This document shows positions 19,352 through 30,377 of a stretch of DNA of 64,000 nt, in pieces; position 1 is the first letter of the stretch; each line of letters opens with the position of its first letter. The notes under the pieces were generated by a model that was given only the letters and a program-made list of their open reading frames with translations, did no database searches and was not told the DNA's origin. Source of the stretch: Mycolicibacterium sp. (GTDB lineage Bacteria; Actinomycetota; Actinomycetes; Mycobacteriales; Mycobacteriaceae); NCBI RefSeq assembly GCF_016462545.1, contig NZ_JAEMTA010000007.1:1-64000 (forward strand). The letters are read 5' to 3'. Both the position numbers and the translations under genes were made by a program.

Positions 19352-20130
19352 CGCCGCCGACTCAGCAGATACTCGAGCACGTCGGCGACGTGCTCGGGTG
19401 AGTCGACGCGGTGGCGGGCGAGCGTCTCGCCTGGACCGACCTTGACGCCGAGGTCCGCGCCACGCATCCGGCGAAATGCCTTCTCGTCGGTGACATCGTC
19501 GCCGAAGAACGTCACGGCGGTGGCGTCCGTGCGATCACGCAGGATGTCGACCGCCTCACCCTTGTCAGTGGAGATGACGGCGAACTCCAGGACGGCCTTG
19601 CCCGTGGTGATCTCGACGCCTGCGGCCTCGCCGACCACGCGGGCCGCGTCGAGCGCGGCCGATCCGTCGGCGGCCGAGGCGTTGCGCACGTGGAGGGCGA
19701 CGCTGGCGGGCTTCGACTCGACGGTCACCCCGGGCCTCCCCTCGGCGATCGTGTCGAGTTCCCTGGTGATCATGGACAGCAGCGCCTCGTCGACCTCGTG
19801 GGCGAAGCCGTCGTCGAACTCCGCGCCGTGGCTGCCGACCAGATGCACGTTCGACGGCATCCCGGAGTAGTCGCGCAGGATGGCCAGCGCACGACCCGAA
19901 ATCAGCGCGACGTCGGTGGCCGGTAGCGCCGCCAATTCGATGAGGGACTCCGCCGCCCGTGGAAGTGGTCGGGCTTGGGCGGGGTCGGACACGATCGGCG
20001 CCAGGGTGCCGTCGAAGTCCGAGGCGACGAGCAGGCGAGGCGTCGATGCAGCCGCGTCGAGTGCACGGATCAGGTCTGCCGGTAAGTCGCCCACCGGTAC
20101 ATCCCCCGAGTCGCTGCCGCTCCTGCCCAC
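19348..20130 (-). CDS. otsB: Trehalose-6-phosphate phosphatase
   Basis: A 260-aa HAD-superfamily phosphatase producing trehalose from trehalose-6-phosphate. HAD motif I is DFDGTLAPI with the nucleophilic Asp, motif II is ALISGRAL, and motif IV is FFGDDVTDEKAFRR. Trehalose is a major mycobacterial osmolyte and mycolate carrier. It starts at GTG 20130, 3 bp after the kstR stop, so it is probably read together with kstR. A downstream GTG at 20094 with GGGGGA before it is an alternative start. No trehalose-phosphate synthase (otsA) is nearby. Confidence 0.92.
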   Translation of the reverse strand: MGRSGSDSGDVPVGDLPADLIRALDAAASTPRLLVASDFDGTLAPIVSDPAQARPLPRAAESLIELAALPATDVALISGRALAILRDYSGMPSNVHLVGSHGAEFDDGFAHEVDEALLSMITRELDTIAEGRPGVTVESKPASVALHVRNASAADGSAALDAARVVGEAAGVEITTGKAVLEFAVISTDKGEAVDILRDRTDATAVTFFGDDVTDEKAFRRMRGADLGVKVGPGETLARHRVDSPEHVADVLEYLLSRRR

Positions 20131-20133
20131 CGG

Positions 20134-20832
20134 TCAGATCTTAGGGTGCTCCCCGTCGCCGATCAGTAGCCGCACGGCCAGGTCCAGTCGCTTGCTGACG
20201 TCGGTCGCCGAGGCGCGCCTGGTTAGCCAGGCCAACAGGTTGGAGAGCCACACGTCGGAGATCACCCGCGCGATGTGGAACTGGTCCTCGGTCGGCTCGC
20301 CCTCACTCATCGCGCGGGCGAACATGGAGTCCATCAGCTTGCCGACGTGATCAACCTCACCGGCGGCAGAGGCGTCCGCGAACACGAAGGCCCGCGTCAT
20401 GGCCTCGGTCAGCAGGGGATTGCGCTGCATCGAGCGGTTCAGCTTGCCCACCATGATGTTGAGCCGTTGGTACGGGGTGCCGCCAGTCAGTGACGCCCGG
20501 TCGGTCTTGGCGTCGATGCGCTCGAACTCGCGGCCGAGCGCGGACACCAGGAGGTGGACCTTCGACGGAAAGTAGCGGTAGAGAGTTCCCACGGCGACGT
20601 CGGCACGCTCGGCGACCGCACGCATCTGAACTGCTTCGTAACCGCCCTTGGAGGCGATCGCAAGCGTGGCGTCGAGGATGCGCTTGCGACGTTCGCGCTG
20701 CGCTTCGGATCCGAGCTCGGACTCGGCAAGAACTGCCACGTTCATCACCTGGCGAGGGCCGGCGGTCGAATCGGACCCCGGGCCTGGATTCGAGCCTGCA
20801 GGCTTCGCTGATGGCATAGGCGAGCCGGACAT
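20134..20832 (-). CDS. kstR: TetR-family repressor of cholesterol catabolism KstR
   Basis: KstR represses the sterol side-chain and ring A/B genes and is released by 3-oxo-steroid CoA thioesters. The 232-aa protein has the TetR HTH near the N-terminus (MRAVAERADVAVGTLYRYFPSKVHLLVSALGREF). The ligand domain (NRSMQRNPLLTEAMTRAFVFADAS and FHIARVISDVWLSNLLAWLTRRASATDVSKRLDLAVRLL) matches mycobacterial KstR closely. The first 29 residues (to MNVAVLAESELGS) are poorly conserved, and M30 is a possible start. It is divergent from fadE34 with a perfect KstR operator between them, so autoregulation is expected. Confidence 0.96.
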   Translation of the reverse strand: MSGSPMPSAKPAGSNPGPGSDSTAGPRQVMNVAVLAESELGSEAQRERRKRILDATLAIASKGGYEAVQMRAVAERADVAVGTLYRYFPSKVHLLVSALGREFERIDAKTDRASLTGGTPYQRLNIMVGKLNRSMQRNPLLTEAMTRAFVFADASAAGEVDHVGKLMDSMFARAMSEGEPTEDQFHIARVISDVWLSNLLAWLTRRASATDVSKRLDLAVRLLIGDGEHPKI

Positions 20833-20973
20833 GCGGCGGGCAGCTCCTTCGTAGTACGCACTATGGGAAAACGATACGCACGCGGATCAGAAATCTCCCA
20901 CCTCCGTAGCCCCGAACAATCGACGTGTCCTGCTGTAATGGCAGTCGACTTGACGTTGGAACGCTGGCACCAT

Positions 20974-20987
20974 TAGAACACGTTCTA
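20974..20987. promoter_or_regulatory. KstR operator (kstR/fadE34)
   Basis: TAGAACACGTTCTA is a perfect 14-bp palindrome and an ideal match to the published mycobacterial KstR consensus TnnAACnnGTTnnA. It lies between the divergent kstR and fadE34 starts, 44 bp before the fadE34 ATG, and is expected to control both directions. Confidence 0.95.
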
Positions 20988-21031
20988 GTGAGAAGCACGT
21001 TCTTCTCTCCAAGGCCAAGGAGGGCCCCGCG

Positions 21032-23155
21032 ATGGCTCATACAGGTTCGGTACCCGCCACCGGCACCGAAGAACAGTTTGCTGCGCGAGAACTCGTCAGG
21101 AGTTGGGCGGCCTCCTCGGGCGCCATCGACGCGGTGCGTCGCGTCGAGCAAGGCGACCCCGACGCGTGGCGGGCGGCCTACGACGGTTTCGCCCAACTTG
21201 GGACGTTCGGCGTCGCCGTGCCCGAGGATCTCGGCGGCGCCGGCGGCAGCGTCGAAGATCTGTGCGTGATGGTCGACGAGGCGGCCGCGGCGCTCGTGCC
21301 CGGTCCCGTTGCGACGACGGCGCTGGCGACGCTGGTGATCTCCGACGAGAAGGTGCTCGACGCGCTGACCTCGGGACAGCGCACCGCGGGCGTGGCCACC
21401 CGATCCGACATCAGCTTCGACGGAACGACGGCGACGGGTACGGCGAAGTTCGTCCTCGGTGGGTCGGCCGACGGCGTGCTGGTGCTGCCCGCCGGCGACG
21501 ACTGGATCCACGTCGACGCCACGGCCGGGGGCGTCACCGTCGAAACCCTTGCGGCCACGGACTTCTCGCGTCCTCTGGCCAGCGTCGAGTTGGCGTCCGC
21601 GCCCGCCACCAGGATCGAGCAGCCCCATCAGTACGTCGCCGATCTGACCGCGACCGTGCTGGCCGCCGAAGCCGCAGGGCTGGCGCGCAAGCTGCTCGAC
21701 GTCGCGACCGAGTACGCGAAGGTGCGCGAGCAGTTCGGCAAGCCGATCGGCAGCTTTCAGGCCGTCAAGCACATGTGCGCGGAGATGCTGCTGCGTTCGC
21801 AGCAGATCGCCGTCGCCGCCGCCGACGCCGCCGCGGCGGTCGCGGATCCCGACGACACGCAGCTGTCCATCGCGGCGGCCGTCGCGTCGGCCATCGGCAT
21901 CGAAGCCGAGAAGGTCAATGCGCGCGACTGCATCCAGGTGCTCGGCGGCATCGGCATCACCTGGGAGCACGACGCACATCTGTACATGCGCCGCGCCTAC
22001 GCCAACGCGCAGTTCCTGGGCGGCAAGTCGTTCTGGCTGCGGCGCTGCGCGCAACTGACCAGGGACGGCGTGCGTCGGCAGATTCAGGTCGACGTCGCCG
22101 ACGGCGAGGACGTCCGGCCCGAGATCGCCGAGGTCGTCGCGGGCATCGCCGCGCTTCCCGAGGATCGGCGCCAGGCCGCCCTCGCCGAGACGGGACTGAT
22201 GGCGCCGCACTGGCCCACGCCGTACGGCCGCGATGCCTCCCCGGCAGAGCAGCTGGTGATCGACCAGGAACTCGAGGCGGCGGGCGTGGTGCGGCCCGAC
22301 ATCTCGATCGGATGGTGGGCGGCCCCCACGATCCTGGGCCACGGGAGTCCGGAGCAGATCGAGCGGTTCATCCCCGGCACGTTGAACGGCGACGTCTACT
22401 GGTGCCAGCTGTTCAGTGAACCCGGGGCCGGCTCGGACCTTGCGGCGTTGCGCACCAAGGCAGTTCGCACGGAAGGCGGCTGGCTGCTCACCGGTCAGAA
22501 GGTGTGGACGTCGAACGCGCACCGCGCGGACTGGGGCATCTGCCTGGCGCGGACCAACCCGGACGTACCCAAGCACAAGGGCATCACGTACTTCCTCGTC
22601 GACATGCGCTCGCCAGGCATCGACATCCGCCCGCTGCGCGAGATCACCGGCGAGGCCCTCTTCAACGAGGTCTTCTTCGACGAGCTGTTCGTGCCCGACG
22701 AGATGGTCGTCGGGTCGGTCGACGGAGGGTGGGCGCTGGCCCGCACGACGCTGGCCAACGAGCGCGTCGCGATCGCCGCCGGCGGCGCGTTGGACAAGGG
22801 CATGGTGCACCTGCTCGAGGTCATCGGGGACGGTGAGGTCGATCCCGCGGAGCTGGATCGACTCGGTGGGCTGATCGTCGCGGCCCAGGTCGGGGCTCTC
22901 CTCGATCAGCTGATCGCGCAGATGGCCGTCGGCGGTCACGATCCCGGTGCGCCGTCGAGCGTGCGCAAGCTCATCGGGGTGCGCTACCGCCAGAACCTCG
23001 CCGAGGCGATCATGGATTCGCACGACGGTGCGGGCATCGTCGACTCACCCGACGTCCGGTACTTCCTCAACACCCGGTGCCTGTCGATCGCGGGCGGCAC
23101 GGAGCAGATCCTGCTCAACCTCGCCGGTGAGCGACTACTCGGGCTGCCTCGCTAA
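21032..23155 (+). CDS. fadE34: Steroid acyl-CoA dehydrogenase FadE34 (ChsE3)
   Basis: FadE34 dehydrogenates the five-carbon side-chain steroid-CoA (3-oxo-chol-4-en-24-oyl-CoA in M. tuberculosis work). At 707 aa it is a fused double acyl-CoA dehydrogenase. The N-terminal half ends in ACAD C-terminal motifs (REQFGKPIGSFQAVKHMCAEM, QVLGGIGITWEHDAHLYMRR). The second half has the full flavin-binding set (CQLFSEPGAGSDLAAL, GWLLTGQKVWTSNAHRADW, AGGTEQILLNLAGERLLGLPR). AAGGAGG precedes ATG 21032. KstR-regulated through the operator upstream. The 720-aa minus-strand ORF 20861-23023 is its antisense shadow. Confidence 0.95.
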   Translation: MAHTGSVPATGTEEQFAARELVRSWAASSGAIDAVRRVEQGDPDAWRAAYDGFAQLGTFGVAVPEDLGGAGGSVEDLCVMVDEAAAALVPGPVATTALATLVISDEKVLDALTSGQRTAGVATRSDISFDGTTATGTAKFVLGGSADGVLVLPAGDDWIHVDATAGGVTVETLAATDFSRPLASVELASAPATRIEQPHQYVADLTATVLAAEAAGLARKLLDVATEYAKVREQFGKPIGSFQAVKHMCAEMLLRSQQIAVAAADAAAAVADPDDTQLSIAAAVASAIGIEAEKVNARDCIQVLGGIGITWEHDAHLYMRRAYANAQFLGGKSFWLRRCAQLTRDGVRRQIQVDVADGEDVRPEIAEVVAGIAALPEDRRQAALAETGLMAPHWPTPYGRDASPAEQLVIDQELEAAGVVRPDISIGWWAAPTILGHGSPEQIERFIPGTLNGDVYWCQLFSEPGAGSDLAALRTKAVRTEGGWLLTGQKVWTSNAHRADWGICLARTNPDVPKHKGITYFLVDMRSPGIDIRPLREITGEALFNEVFFDELFVPDEMVVGSVDGGWALARTTLANERVAIAAGGALDKGMVHLLEVIGDGEVDPAELDRLGGLIVAAQVGALLDQLIAQMAVGGHDPGAPSSVRKLIGVRYRQNLAEAIMDSHDGAGIVDSPDVRYFLNTRCLSIAGGTEQILLNLAGERLLGLPR

Positions 23156-23160
23156 CACGC

Positions 23161-23658
23161 TCAGGTGGCGCGAAAAGTCATCGCGACGCCGTTCATGCAG
23201 TAGCGCAGACCGGTCGGTTGGGGACCGTCGTCGAAGACGTGACCGAGGTGCCCGCCGCACCGTCGGCACCGCACCTCGGTGCGAGCCATCCCGAGGGTGT
23301 CGTCCTGCTTCTCGATCACGGCGTTGTCCAGCGCCTGCCAGAAGCTCGGCCAGCCGGTGCCGCTGTCGAATTTGGTGGTGGACGAGAAGAGGTCGAGACC
23401 GCAACCCGCACAACCGAATACGCCCGCCCGGTGTTCGTCGTTCAGCGGGCTGGTGAACGGCGTCTCGGTGCCCGCATTGCGTAGGACGTCGTACGCCTGC
23501 GGGCTGAGCAGCGTGCGCCACTCGGCGTCGGAGTGGCTGACGTCGAACTTCTCGGTCGACTCCTTGGGGGTGTCGGCGCCCGCGACGTCGCGCCACGCGC
23601 CGCAGCCCGCGAGGAGGCCGACCAGTGCGCCGCCCATCAATATCTCCCGACGGTTCAT
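23161..23658 (-). CDS. msrB: Peptide-methionine (R)-S-oxide reductase MsrB, predicted exported lipoprotein
   Basis: MsrB reduces methionine-R-sulfoxide in proteins. The 165-aa product has the two zinc CxxC pairs (CAGC and CRRC), the substrate region FDSGTGWPSFWQAL, GGHLGHVFDDGP and the catalytic cysteine in GLRYCMNGVAM. Unlike the usual cytoplasmic enzyme it begins MNRREILMGGALVGLLAGC, a twin-arginine start followed by a lipobox with Cys19, so it is probably a surface lipoprotein. It ends 5 bp from the convergent fadE34 stop and is divergent from an exported MsrA, which completes the stereochemical pair. Confidence 0.92.
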   Translation of the reverse strand: MNRREILMGGALVGLLAGCGAWRDVAGADTPKESTEKFDVSHSDAEWRTLLSPQAYDVLRNAGTETPFTSPLNDEHRAGVFGCAGCGLDLFSSTTKFDSGTGWPSFWQALDNAVIEKQDDTLGMARTEVRCRRCGGHLGHVFDDGPQPTGLRYCMNGVAMTFRAT

Positions 23659-23772
23659 GTCTCGAACGGTAGGCCGCTGAAGTGGCGACCCCCGGATACG
23701 CAGGGCGATTCGTCAGCCTCCGGTAACAACCGTCGGCGCCCCTGCTGGCTCTTCGGGCAGGACACTGGACGC

Positions 23773-24522
23773 ATGGCGACGCGGCGAACACGGCTGACTC
23801 TGGGTAGTGGTCTCGGCGTGCTCGGTGTGGCGGCGGCAGCGTTCATCGGAGTGCAGTCCGGTGTCATCGCCAACCCGGCGGTGCTCGCCGGGATCGGCAC
23901 CCCCTCGTCATTCGTCGTGCCAGCCCCGCAGGTCGACGAGCCGGCGGCCAGCTCGGGCGGACGCGAGACCGCGGTGCTCGCCGGCGGCTGCTTCTGGGGC
24001 GTCCAGGGAGTGTTCCAACACGTCAAGGGTGTCACCCAGGCTGAGTCCGGTTACGCCGGGGGACAGCAGGACACGGCCGACTACGAGACCGTCAGCACCG
24101 GCACCACCGGGCACGCCGAGTCCGTCCGCATCACCTATGACCCAAGCCAGGTGACGTTCGGACAACTCCTGCGGATCTACTTCTCCGTCGTGCAGGACCC
24201 GACCCAACTCAACCGACAGGGTCCCGATGAGGGCACGCAGTACCGCTCGGCGATCTTCGCGCAGGACGCCACCCAGCAGCGGGTCGCCGACGCCTACATC
24301 GCTCAACTCGACTCAGCGGCGGTCTTTCCCGCCCCCATCGTGACGAAGGTCGAGCCGAACACGGGATTCTTTCCCGCGGAGGCCTACCACCAGGATTATC
24401 TGAATTCGCATCCGACGAGTTCGTACATTGCCATCAACGACATGCCGAAGGTCGACGGTCTCAAGCAGTTGTTCCCGGCGGAGTACCGAGCAGAGCCGGT
24501 TCTGGTCGGCAGGGTCGACTAA
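23773..24522 (+). CDS. msrA: Peptide-methionine (S)-S-oxide reductase MsrA, signal-anchored
   Basis: MsrA reduces methionine-S-sulfoxide. The catalytic motif GGCFWG is present at about residue 75, with SGYAGG, YDPSQVTFGQLLRIYFSVVQDPTQLNRQGPDEGTQYRS and YHQDYL, all family-typical. ATG 23773 starts a product with an N-terminal hydrophobic segment (RLTLGSGLGVLGVAAAAFIGVQSGV) that should export or anchor the enzyme; cytoplasmic MsrA lacks this. It is divergent from the lipoprotein MsrB with 114 bp between. The part of the track ORF before 23773 is antisense to msrB. Confidence 0.92.
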   Translation: MATRRTRLTLGSGLGVLGVAAAAFIGVQSGVIANPAVLAGIGTPSSFVVPAPQVDEPAASSGGRETAVLAGGCFWGVQGVFQHVKGVTQAESGYAGGQQDTADYETVSTGTTGHAESVRITYDPSQVTFGQLLRIYFSVVQDPTQLNRQGPDEGTQYRSAIFAQDATQQRVADAYIAQLDSAAVFPAPIVTKVEPNTGFFPAEAYHQDYLNSHPTSSYIAINDMPKVDGLKQLFPAEYRAEPVLVGRVD

Positions 24523-24528
24523 AAGCGT

Positions 24529-25077
24529 TCAGGCGTAGGTGGTCTGAGCGCAGGCCGTCGGTGTCGTCAGGTTGACCCCGCCGTAGACCACCTGGATGAA
24601 GGCGCAGGCGATGTAGCCGGCGTCGGTCCTGGGTTGTCCGGTGCTCCAGTCGACGGTCCGGGTGTTGGCGTGCAGCATGAACTTCTCCGGCGGGCCACCG
24701 CCGAAGTAGACGGTGGCGAACTCGACGTCGCCGATCGACTTGAACATCCGGGTATTGGCTGCGTCGAAGTCGGAGTCCGCGACGTACACCAGCCGGTTCG
24801 TCGACCGCACGGTGGTGTTCTGCTTGGCGTAGACGTCGTCGGGGAACGGGACCGGGCCCTGCGGCGTGCGCAGGTTCGCGGCCGTCGTGACGTAGCACTG
24901 GTTGTCGGCCTTCACGCAGTTGGCGGTCACGTGCATCTCGATCGACGTCACGTCGTCCACGGCGATCGACGTGGTGGCGGAGTTCTCCGCGGCGAACGAC
25001 GGTGCGGTCGGGGTGAGGACGGCCAGCGCCGGCAGGAGCGCCGACACGGCCGCGAGACGTCCAGCCAACCGCTTCAC
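24529..25077 (-). CDS. Secreted protein, Rv3572-like
   Basis: A 182-aa exported protein of unknown function in the position of M. tuberculosis Rv3572 (between fadE34 and kshB). I take the GTG at 25077 with GGAGGAG just upstream; the product starts VKRLAGRLAAVSALLPALAVLTPTAPSFAAENS, a Sec signal with cleavage after SFA. The mature part has four cysteines (TANCVKADNQCYV, IACAF, TACAQ), suggesting disulfides in the cell envelope. Its start is 37 bp after the kshB stop on the same strand, so it may be co-transcribed with kshB under KstR. Confidence 0.8.
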   Translation of the reverse strand: MKRLAGRLAAVSALLPALAVLTPTAPSFAAENSATTSIAVDDVTSIEMHVTANCVKADNQCYVTTAANLRTPQGPVPFPDDVYAKQNTTVRSTNRLVYVADSDFDAANTRMFKSIGDVEFATVYFGGGPPEKFMLHANTRTVDWSTGQPRTDAGYIACAFIQVVYGGVNLTTPTACAQTTYA

Positions 25078-25114
25078 GATGCTCCTCCGAGTCCAGCGAA
25101 TGTTAGCCCGCACG

Positions 25115-26185
25115 TCATTCGTCATAGGTGACTTCGACGGAATCCGACGCGGGCCTGGCCTGGCAGGCGAGGATCAATCCCTCGTCGAGGTCGGAGGCCT
25201 CCAGCACGTCGTTGACCTCCATGTCGACCTCTCCGCTCTTGACCAGCACCGCGCACGCGCCACAATGCCCTTCGCGGCAGGAGAACGGCGCATCGAGGCC
25301 CTTGTCGAGCAGCACGTCGAGCAGCTTTGCGTGGCGGGGCCAGCGGATCTCCTGGGTGTTTCCGTCGAGTGTGACGACCGCTTTCGCGGGGGGTGCGGCG
25401 GGGCCATCCTCGCCGTCATCGTCGTCGATGACCACCGCAGCAAACGGATCGGACTCCAGCGACTTGAACACTTCGAGGTGGACGCGCTCCGGTGTGGCGC
25501 CTGCCGCCGTGAGCGCCTCCTGGACGGCCACCATGAACGGACCGGGTCCGCAGATGAACGCCTCCCGCCCGACGTAGGGCGCCACCAGATTTGCCAGCGC
25601 CGCCGCGTTCGGCAGGCCCTGCACGGTCTCGACCCAGTGCAGGACGGTGAGGCGGTCGGGATACTTGGTCGCGAGATCGCGCAGCGCGGCGGCGAAGATC
25701 ACCGACTTCTCGTCGCGGTTGGCATACAGCAGGGTGACCTTGCCGCTGCCCTCGGACAACGCGGACTTCAGGATCGCCATCATCGGGGTGATGCCGCTGC
25801 CCGCGGCCAGGAGGAGGAAGTCGGTGTCGAGCGTCGTGGGAACGAACGTGCCCGACGGCGCGAGCACGTGCATGCGCATCCCGGGGTGGGCGTTGTCGCA
25901 GAGCCAGTTCGACGCGTAGCCGCCCGCGGTGCGCTTGACCGTGACGGTCAGCGCGTCGCCGGTGAACGGCGAGCTGGACAGCGAGTAGCAGCGGGCCACC
26001 GACCCGGTGCGGTCACTGGGCACCCGCAGGGTGAGGAATTGTCCCGGCGCGTGGCGGAGACGCTGCGGGGGGATCTCGGCTCCGTCCGGCACCTTGAAGA
26101 CCAACGAACGCGCGTCGGCGGTCTCGTCGATGACGTCGGCCAGTTGCAGCTCGAGCACGTGGGTACCTAGCGGCTCGTCCGTCAC
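25115..26185 (-). CDS. kshB: 3-ketosteroid 9-alpha-monooxygenase reductase KshB
   Basis: KshB passes electrons from NADH to the Rieske oxygenase KshA, which opens ring B of the steroid nucleus. The 356-aa protein has the FAD-binding domain (RCYSLSSSPFTGD), the NAD domain (LLAAGSGITPMMAILKSAL, EAFICGPGPFM) and a C-terminal plant-type [2Fe-2S] ferredoxin (CREGHCGACAVLV, later cysteine in LILACQARP). The start is GTG 26185 with GGAGG upstream. kshA is not in the window. It is divergent from hsaA with two KstR operators between. Confidence 0.96.
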   Translation of the reverse strand: MTDEPLGTHVLELQLADVIDETADARSLVFKVPDGAEIPPQRLRHAPGQFLTLRVPSDRTGSVARCYSLSSSPFTGDALTVTVKRTAGGYASNWLCDNAHPGMRMHVLAPSGTFVPTTLDTDFLLLAAGSGITPMMAILKSALSEGSGKVTLLYANRDEKSVIFAAALRDLATKYPDRLTVLHWVETVQGLPNAAALANLVAPYVGREAFICGPGPFMVAVQEALTAAGATPERVHLEVFKSLESDPFAAVVIDDDDGEDGPAAPPAKAVVTLDGNTQEIRWPRHAKLLDVLLDKGLDAPFSCREGHCGACAVLVKSGEVDMEVNDVLEASDLDEGLILACQARPASDSVEVTYDE

Positions 26186-26249
26186 GGTCGGGTCCTCCCT
26201 CTTTCGAGCGCTCGGGTGCTGCGCGTCGTCGGTCGTGCACGGCCAAAAC

Positions 26250-26263
26250 TAGAACACGTTGCA
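26250..26263. promoter_or_regulatory. KstR operator 1, kshB side
   Basis: TAGAACACGTTGCA matches the KstR pattern TnnAACnnGTTnnA with one imperfect arm. It overlaps a possible kshB -10 (TAGTTT on the minus strand), so KstR bound here should block kshB. Confidence 0.88.
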
Positions 26264-26317
26264 AAAAAGGGCTTCCGCAGGTCTAGGCGCCGTGGGAATG
26301 CCTTACTCGACACAAAT

Positions 26318-26331
26318 CGTAACGTGTTCTA
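26318..26331. promoter_or_regulatory. KstR operator 2, hsaA side
   Basis: CGTAACGTGTTCTA (reverse complement TAGAACACGTTACG) is the second KstR half-perfect palindrome, 68 bp from the first. TAATCT at 26330-26335 overlaps its end and could be the hsaADCB -10, leaving a leader of about 40 nt with CCGGAGG before hsaA. Confidence 0.85.
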
Positions 26332-26379
26332 ATCTTTGTCTAGATCCCCATATCGGCCCATACCGTCCGGAGGCACCCA

Positions 26380-29330
<2,951 letters not shown>

Positions 29331-29894
29331 ATGTCCGAACCCATCGATCCGCGCACGTTCCGGCACGTGCTCGGCCAGTTCTGCACTGGGATCACCATCA
29401 TCACGACCGTGCACGACGACGTCCCCGTCGGCTTCGCCTGTCAGTCGTTCGCGGCCCTGTCACTGGATCCGCCGCTGGTGCTGTTCTGTCCGACGAAGCA
29501 GTCCCGATCCTGGCTGGCGATCGAGGCCAGCGGCAAGTTCTGCGTCAACGTGCTGCACGAGGACCAGAAGGACGTCTCAGCCCGGTTCGGCTCGCGCGAA
29601 CCGGACAAGTTCGCCGGAATCGATTGGCAGCCATCGGCTCTCGGGTCGCCGGTGATCGGTGGGACGCTGGCGCACATCGACTGCGAGGTGGCGTCGGTGC
29701 ACGACGGTGGCGACCACTTCGTCGTATTCGGCGCGGTGCACTCCCTGTCGGAGGTGCCGAAGGAGAAGCCCCGACCGCTGCTGTTCTACCGCGGGGAGTA
29801 CACCGGCATCGAACCGGACAAGACGACCCCCGCGCAGTGGCGTGACGACCTGGATGCGTTTCTCACCACCACCACGTCCGACACCTGGCTGTAG
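29331..29894 (+). CDS. hsaB: Flavin reductase HsaB (3-HSA monooxygenase reductase component)
   Basis: HsaB supplies reduced flavin to HsaA. The 187-aa protein is a short-chain flavin reductase of the HpaC/DIM6 type: RTFRHVLGQFCTGITIITT, VGFACQSFAALSLDPPLVLFCPTKQSRSW and GKFCVNVLHEDQ. The ATG abuts the hsaC stop (TAGATG). It is the last gene of the hsaADCB operon; the next gene is convergent, 6 bp away. Confidence 0.95.
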   Translation: MSEPIDPRTFRHVLGQFCTGITIITTVHDDVPVGFACQSFAALSLDPPLVLFCPTKQSRSWLAIEASGKFCVNVLHEDQKDVSARFGSREPDKFAGIDWQPSALGSPVIGGTLAHIDCEVASVHDGGDHFVVFGAVHSLSEVPKEKPRPLLFYRGEYTGIEPDKTTPAQWRDDLDAFLTTTTSDTWL

Positions 29895-29900
29895 CCGACC

Positions 29901-30311
29901 TCAGCGTCGGTCGGCCATCGCCCCGAGGGCCAACCCCACGAACAACGCGGCTCCGGCAGCCACGCCAAGAAGACTGGATTTCGGTGCGCCGGCGCGAACG
30001 GCCAGCAGGGTTGCCAGCACGTCGGCCGAGTCGATGACCACGCCGGCCTGCAATGCGACCTTGCGGACGTCGGCACTCGGGTGTTGCAGAGCGAGGCCGA
30101 GTGCGACGTCCCGCACGCCGAAGAGACGGGCCAGCAGGCCGGCGCGACCGTCGGGGGCAGCGCGGCCAAGTAGGAAGACCCGTGATGAGAGTGCCGGGCT
30201 GGCCCAGGACAGTGCCCCGGCGAAGATCCGACCGATGGAAATGAACGGGATTCCGTACCGCGACCATGTTGAGGGGGACAGTGCTGCTTCGGTATTGGCG
30301 AGGGTCGCCAT
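29901..30311 (-). CDS. Small membrane protein of unknown function, paired with a TetR regulator
   Basis: A 136-aa protein I cannot name. ATG 30311 follows GGAGG; the track start at 30338 reads through the operator region. Two or three hydrophobic segments are visible (IPFISIGRIFAGALSWASP, SLLGVAAGAALFVGLALGAM). The middle (LLARLFGVRDVALGLALQHPSADVRKVALQAGVVIDSADVL) resembles DUF4267-type integral membrane proteins, a weak assignment. It is divergent from a TetR gene with two palindromic operators between, so it is probably that regulator's target. Confidence 0.7.
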   Translation of the reverse strand: MATLANTEAALSPSTWSRYGIPFISIGRIFAGALSWASPALSSRVFLLGRAAPDGRAGLLARLFGVRDVALGLALQHPSADVRKVALQAGVVIDSADVLATLLAVRAGAPKSSLLGVAAGAALFVGLALGAMADRR

Positions 30312-30327
30312 GAACTCACCTCCGTTT

Positions 30328-30341
30328 GTAGTGATCACTAC
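30328..30341. promoter_or_regulatory. TetR operator copy 1
   Basis: GTAGTGATCACTAC is a perfect 14-bp palindrome next to the start of the small membrane protein gene. A near copy lies 25 bp away, centre to centre. This is a typical autoregulated TetR arrangement. Confidence 0.75.
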
Positions 30342-30352
30342 GAACTCTAAAC

Positions 30353-30366
30353 GTAGTAAGCACTAC
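30353..30366. promoter_or_regulatory. TetR operator copy 2
   Basis: GTAGTAAGCACTAC keeps the GTAGT and ACTAC arms of copy 1 exactly, with a changed centre. It ends 11 bp before the TetR ATG, a position suited to autorepression. Confidence 0.72.
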
Positions 30367-30377
30367 AATCAAGGCCG

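Noticed and set aside
20861-23023. 720-aa minus-strand ORF opposite fadE34
   Set aside because: Long antisense frames are common at this GC content; it is rich in R, D and H with no fold signature and covers the KstR operator.
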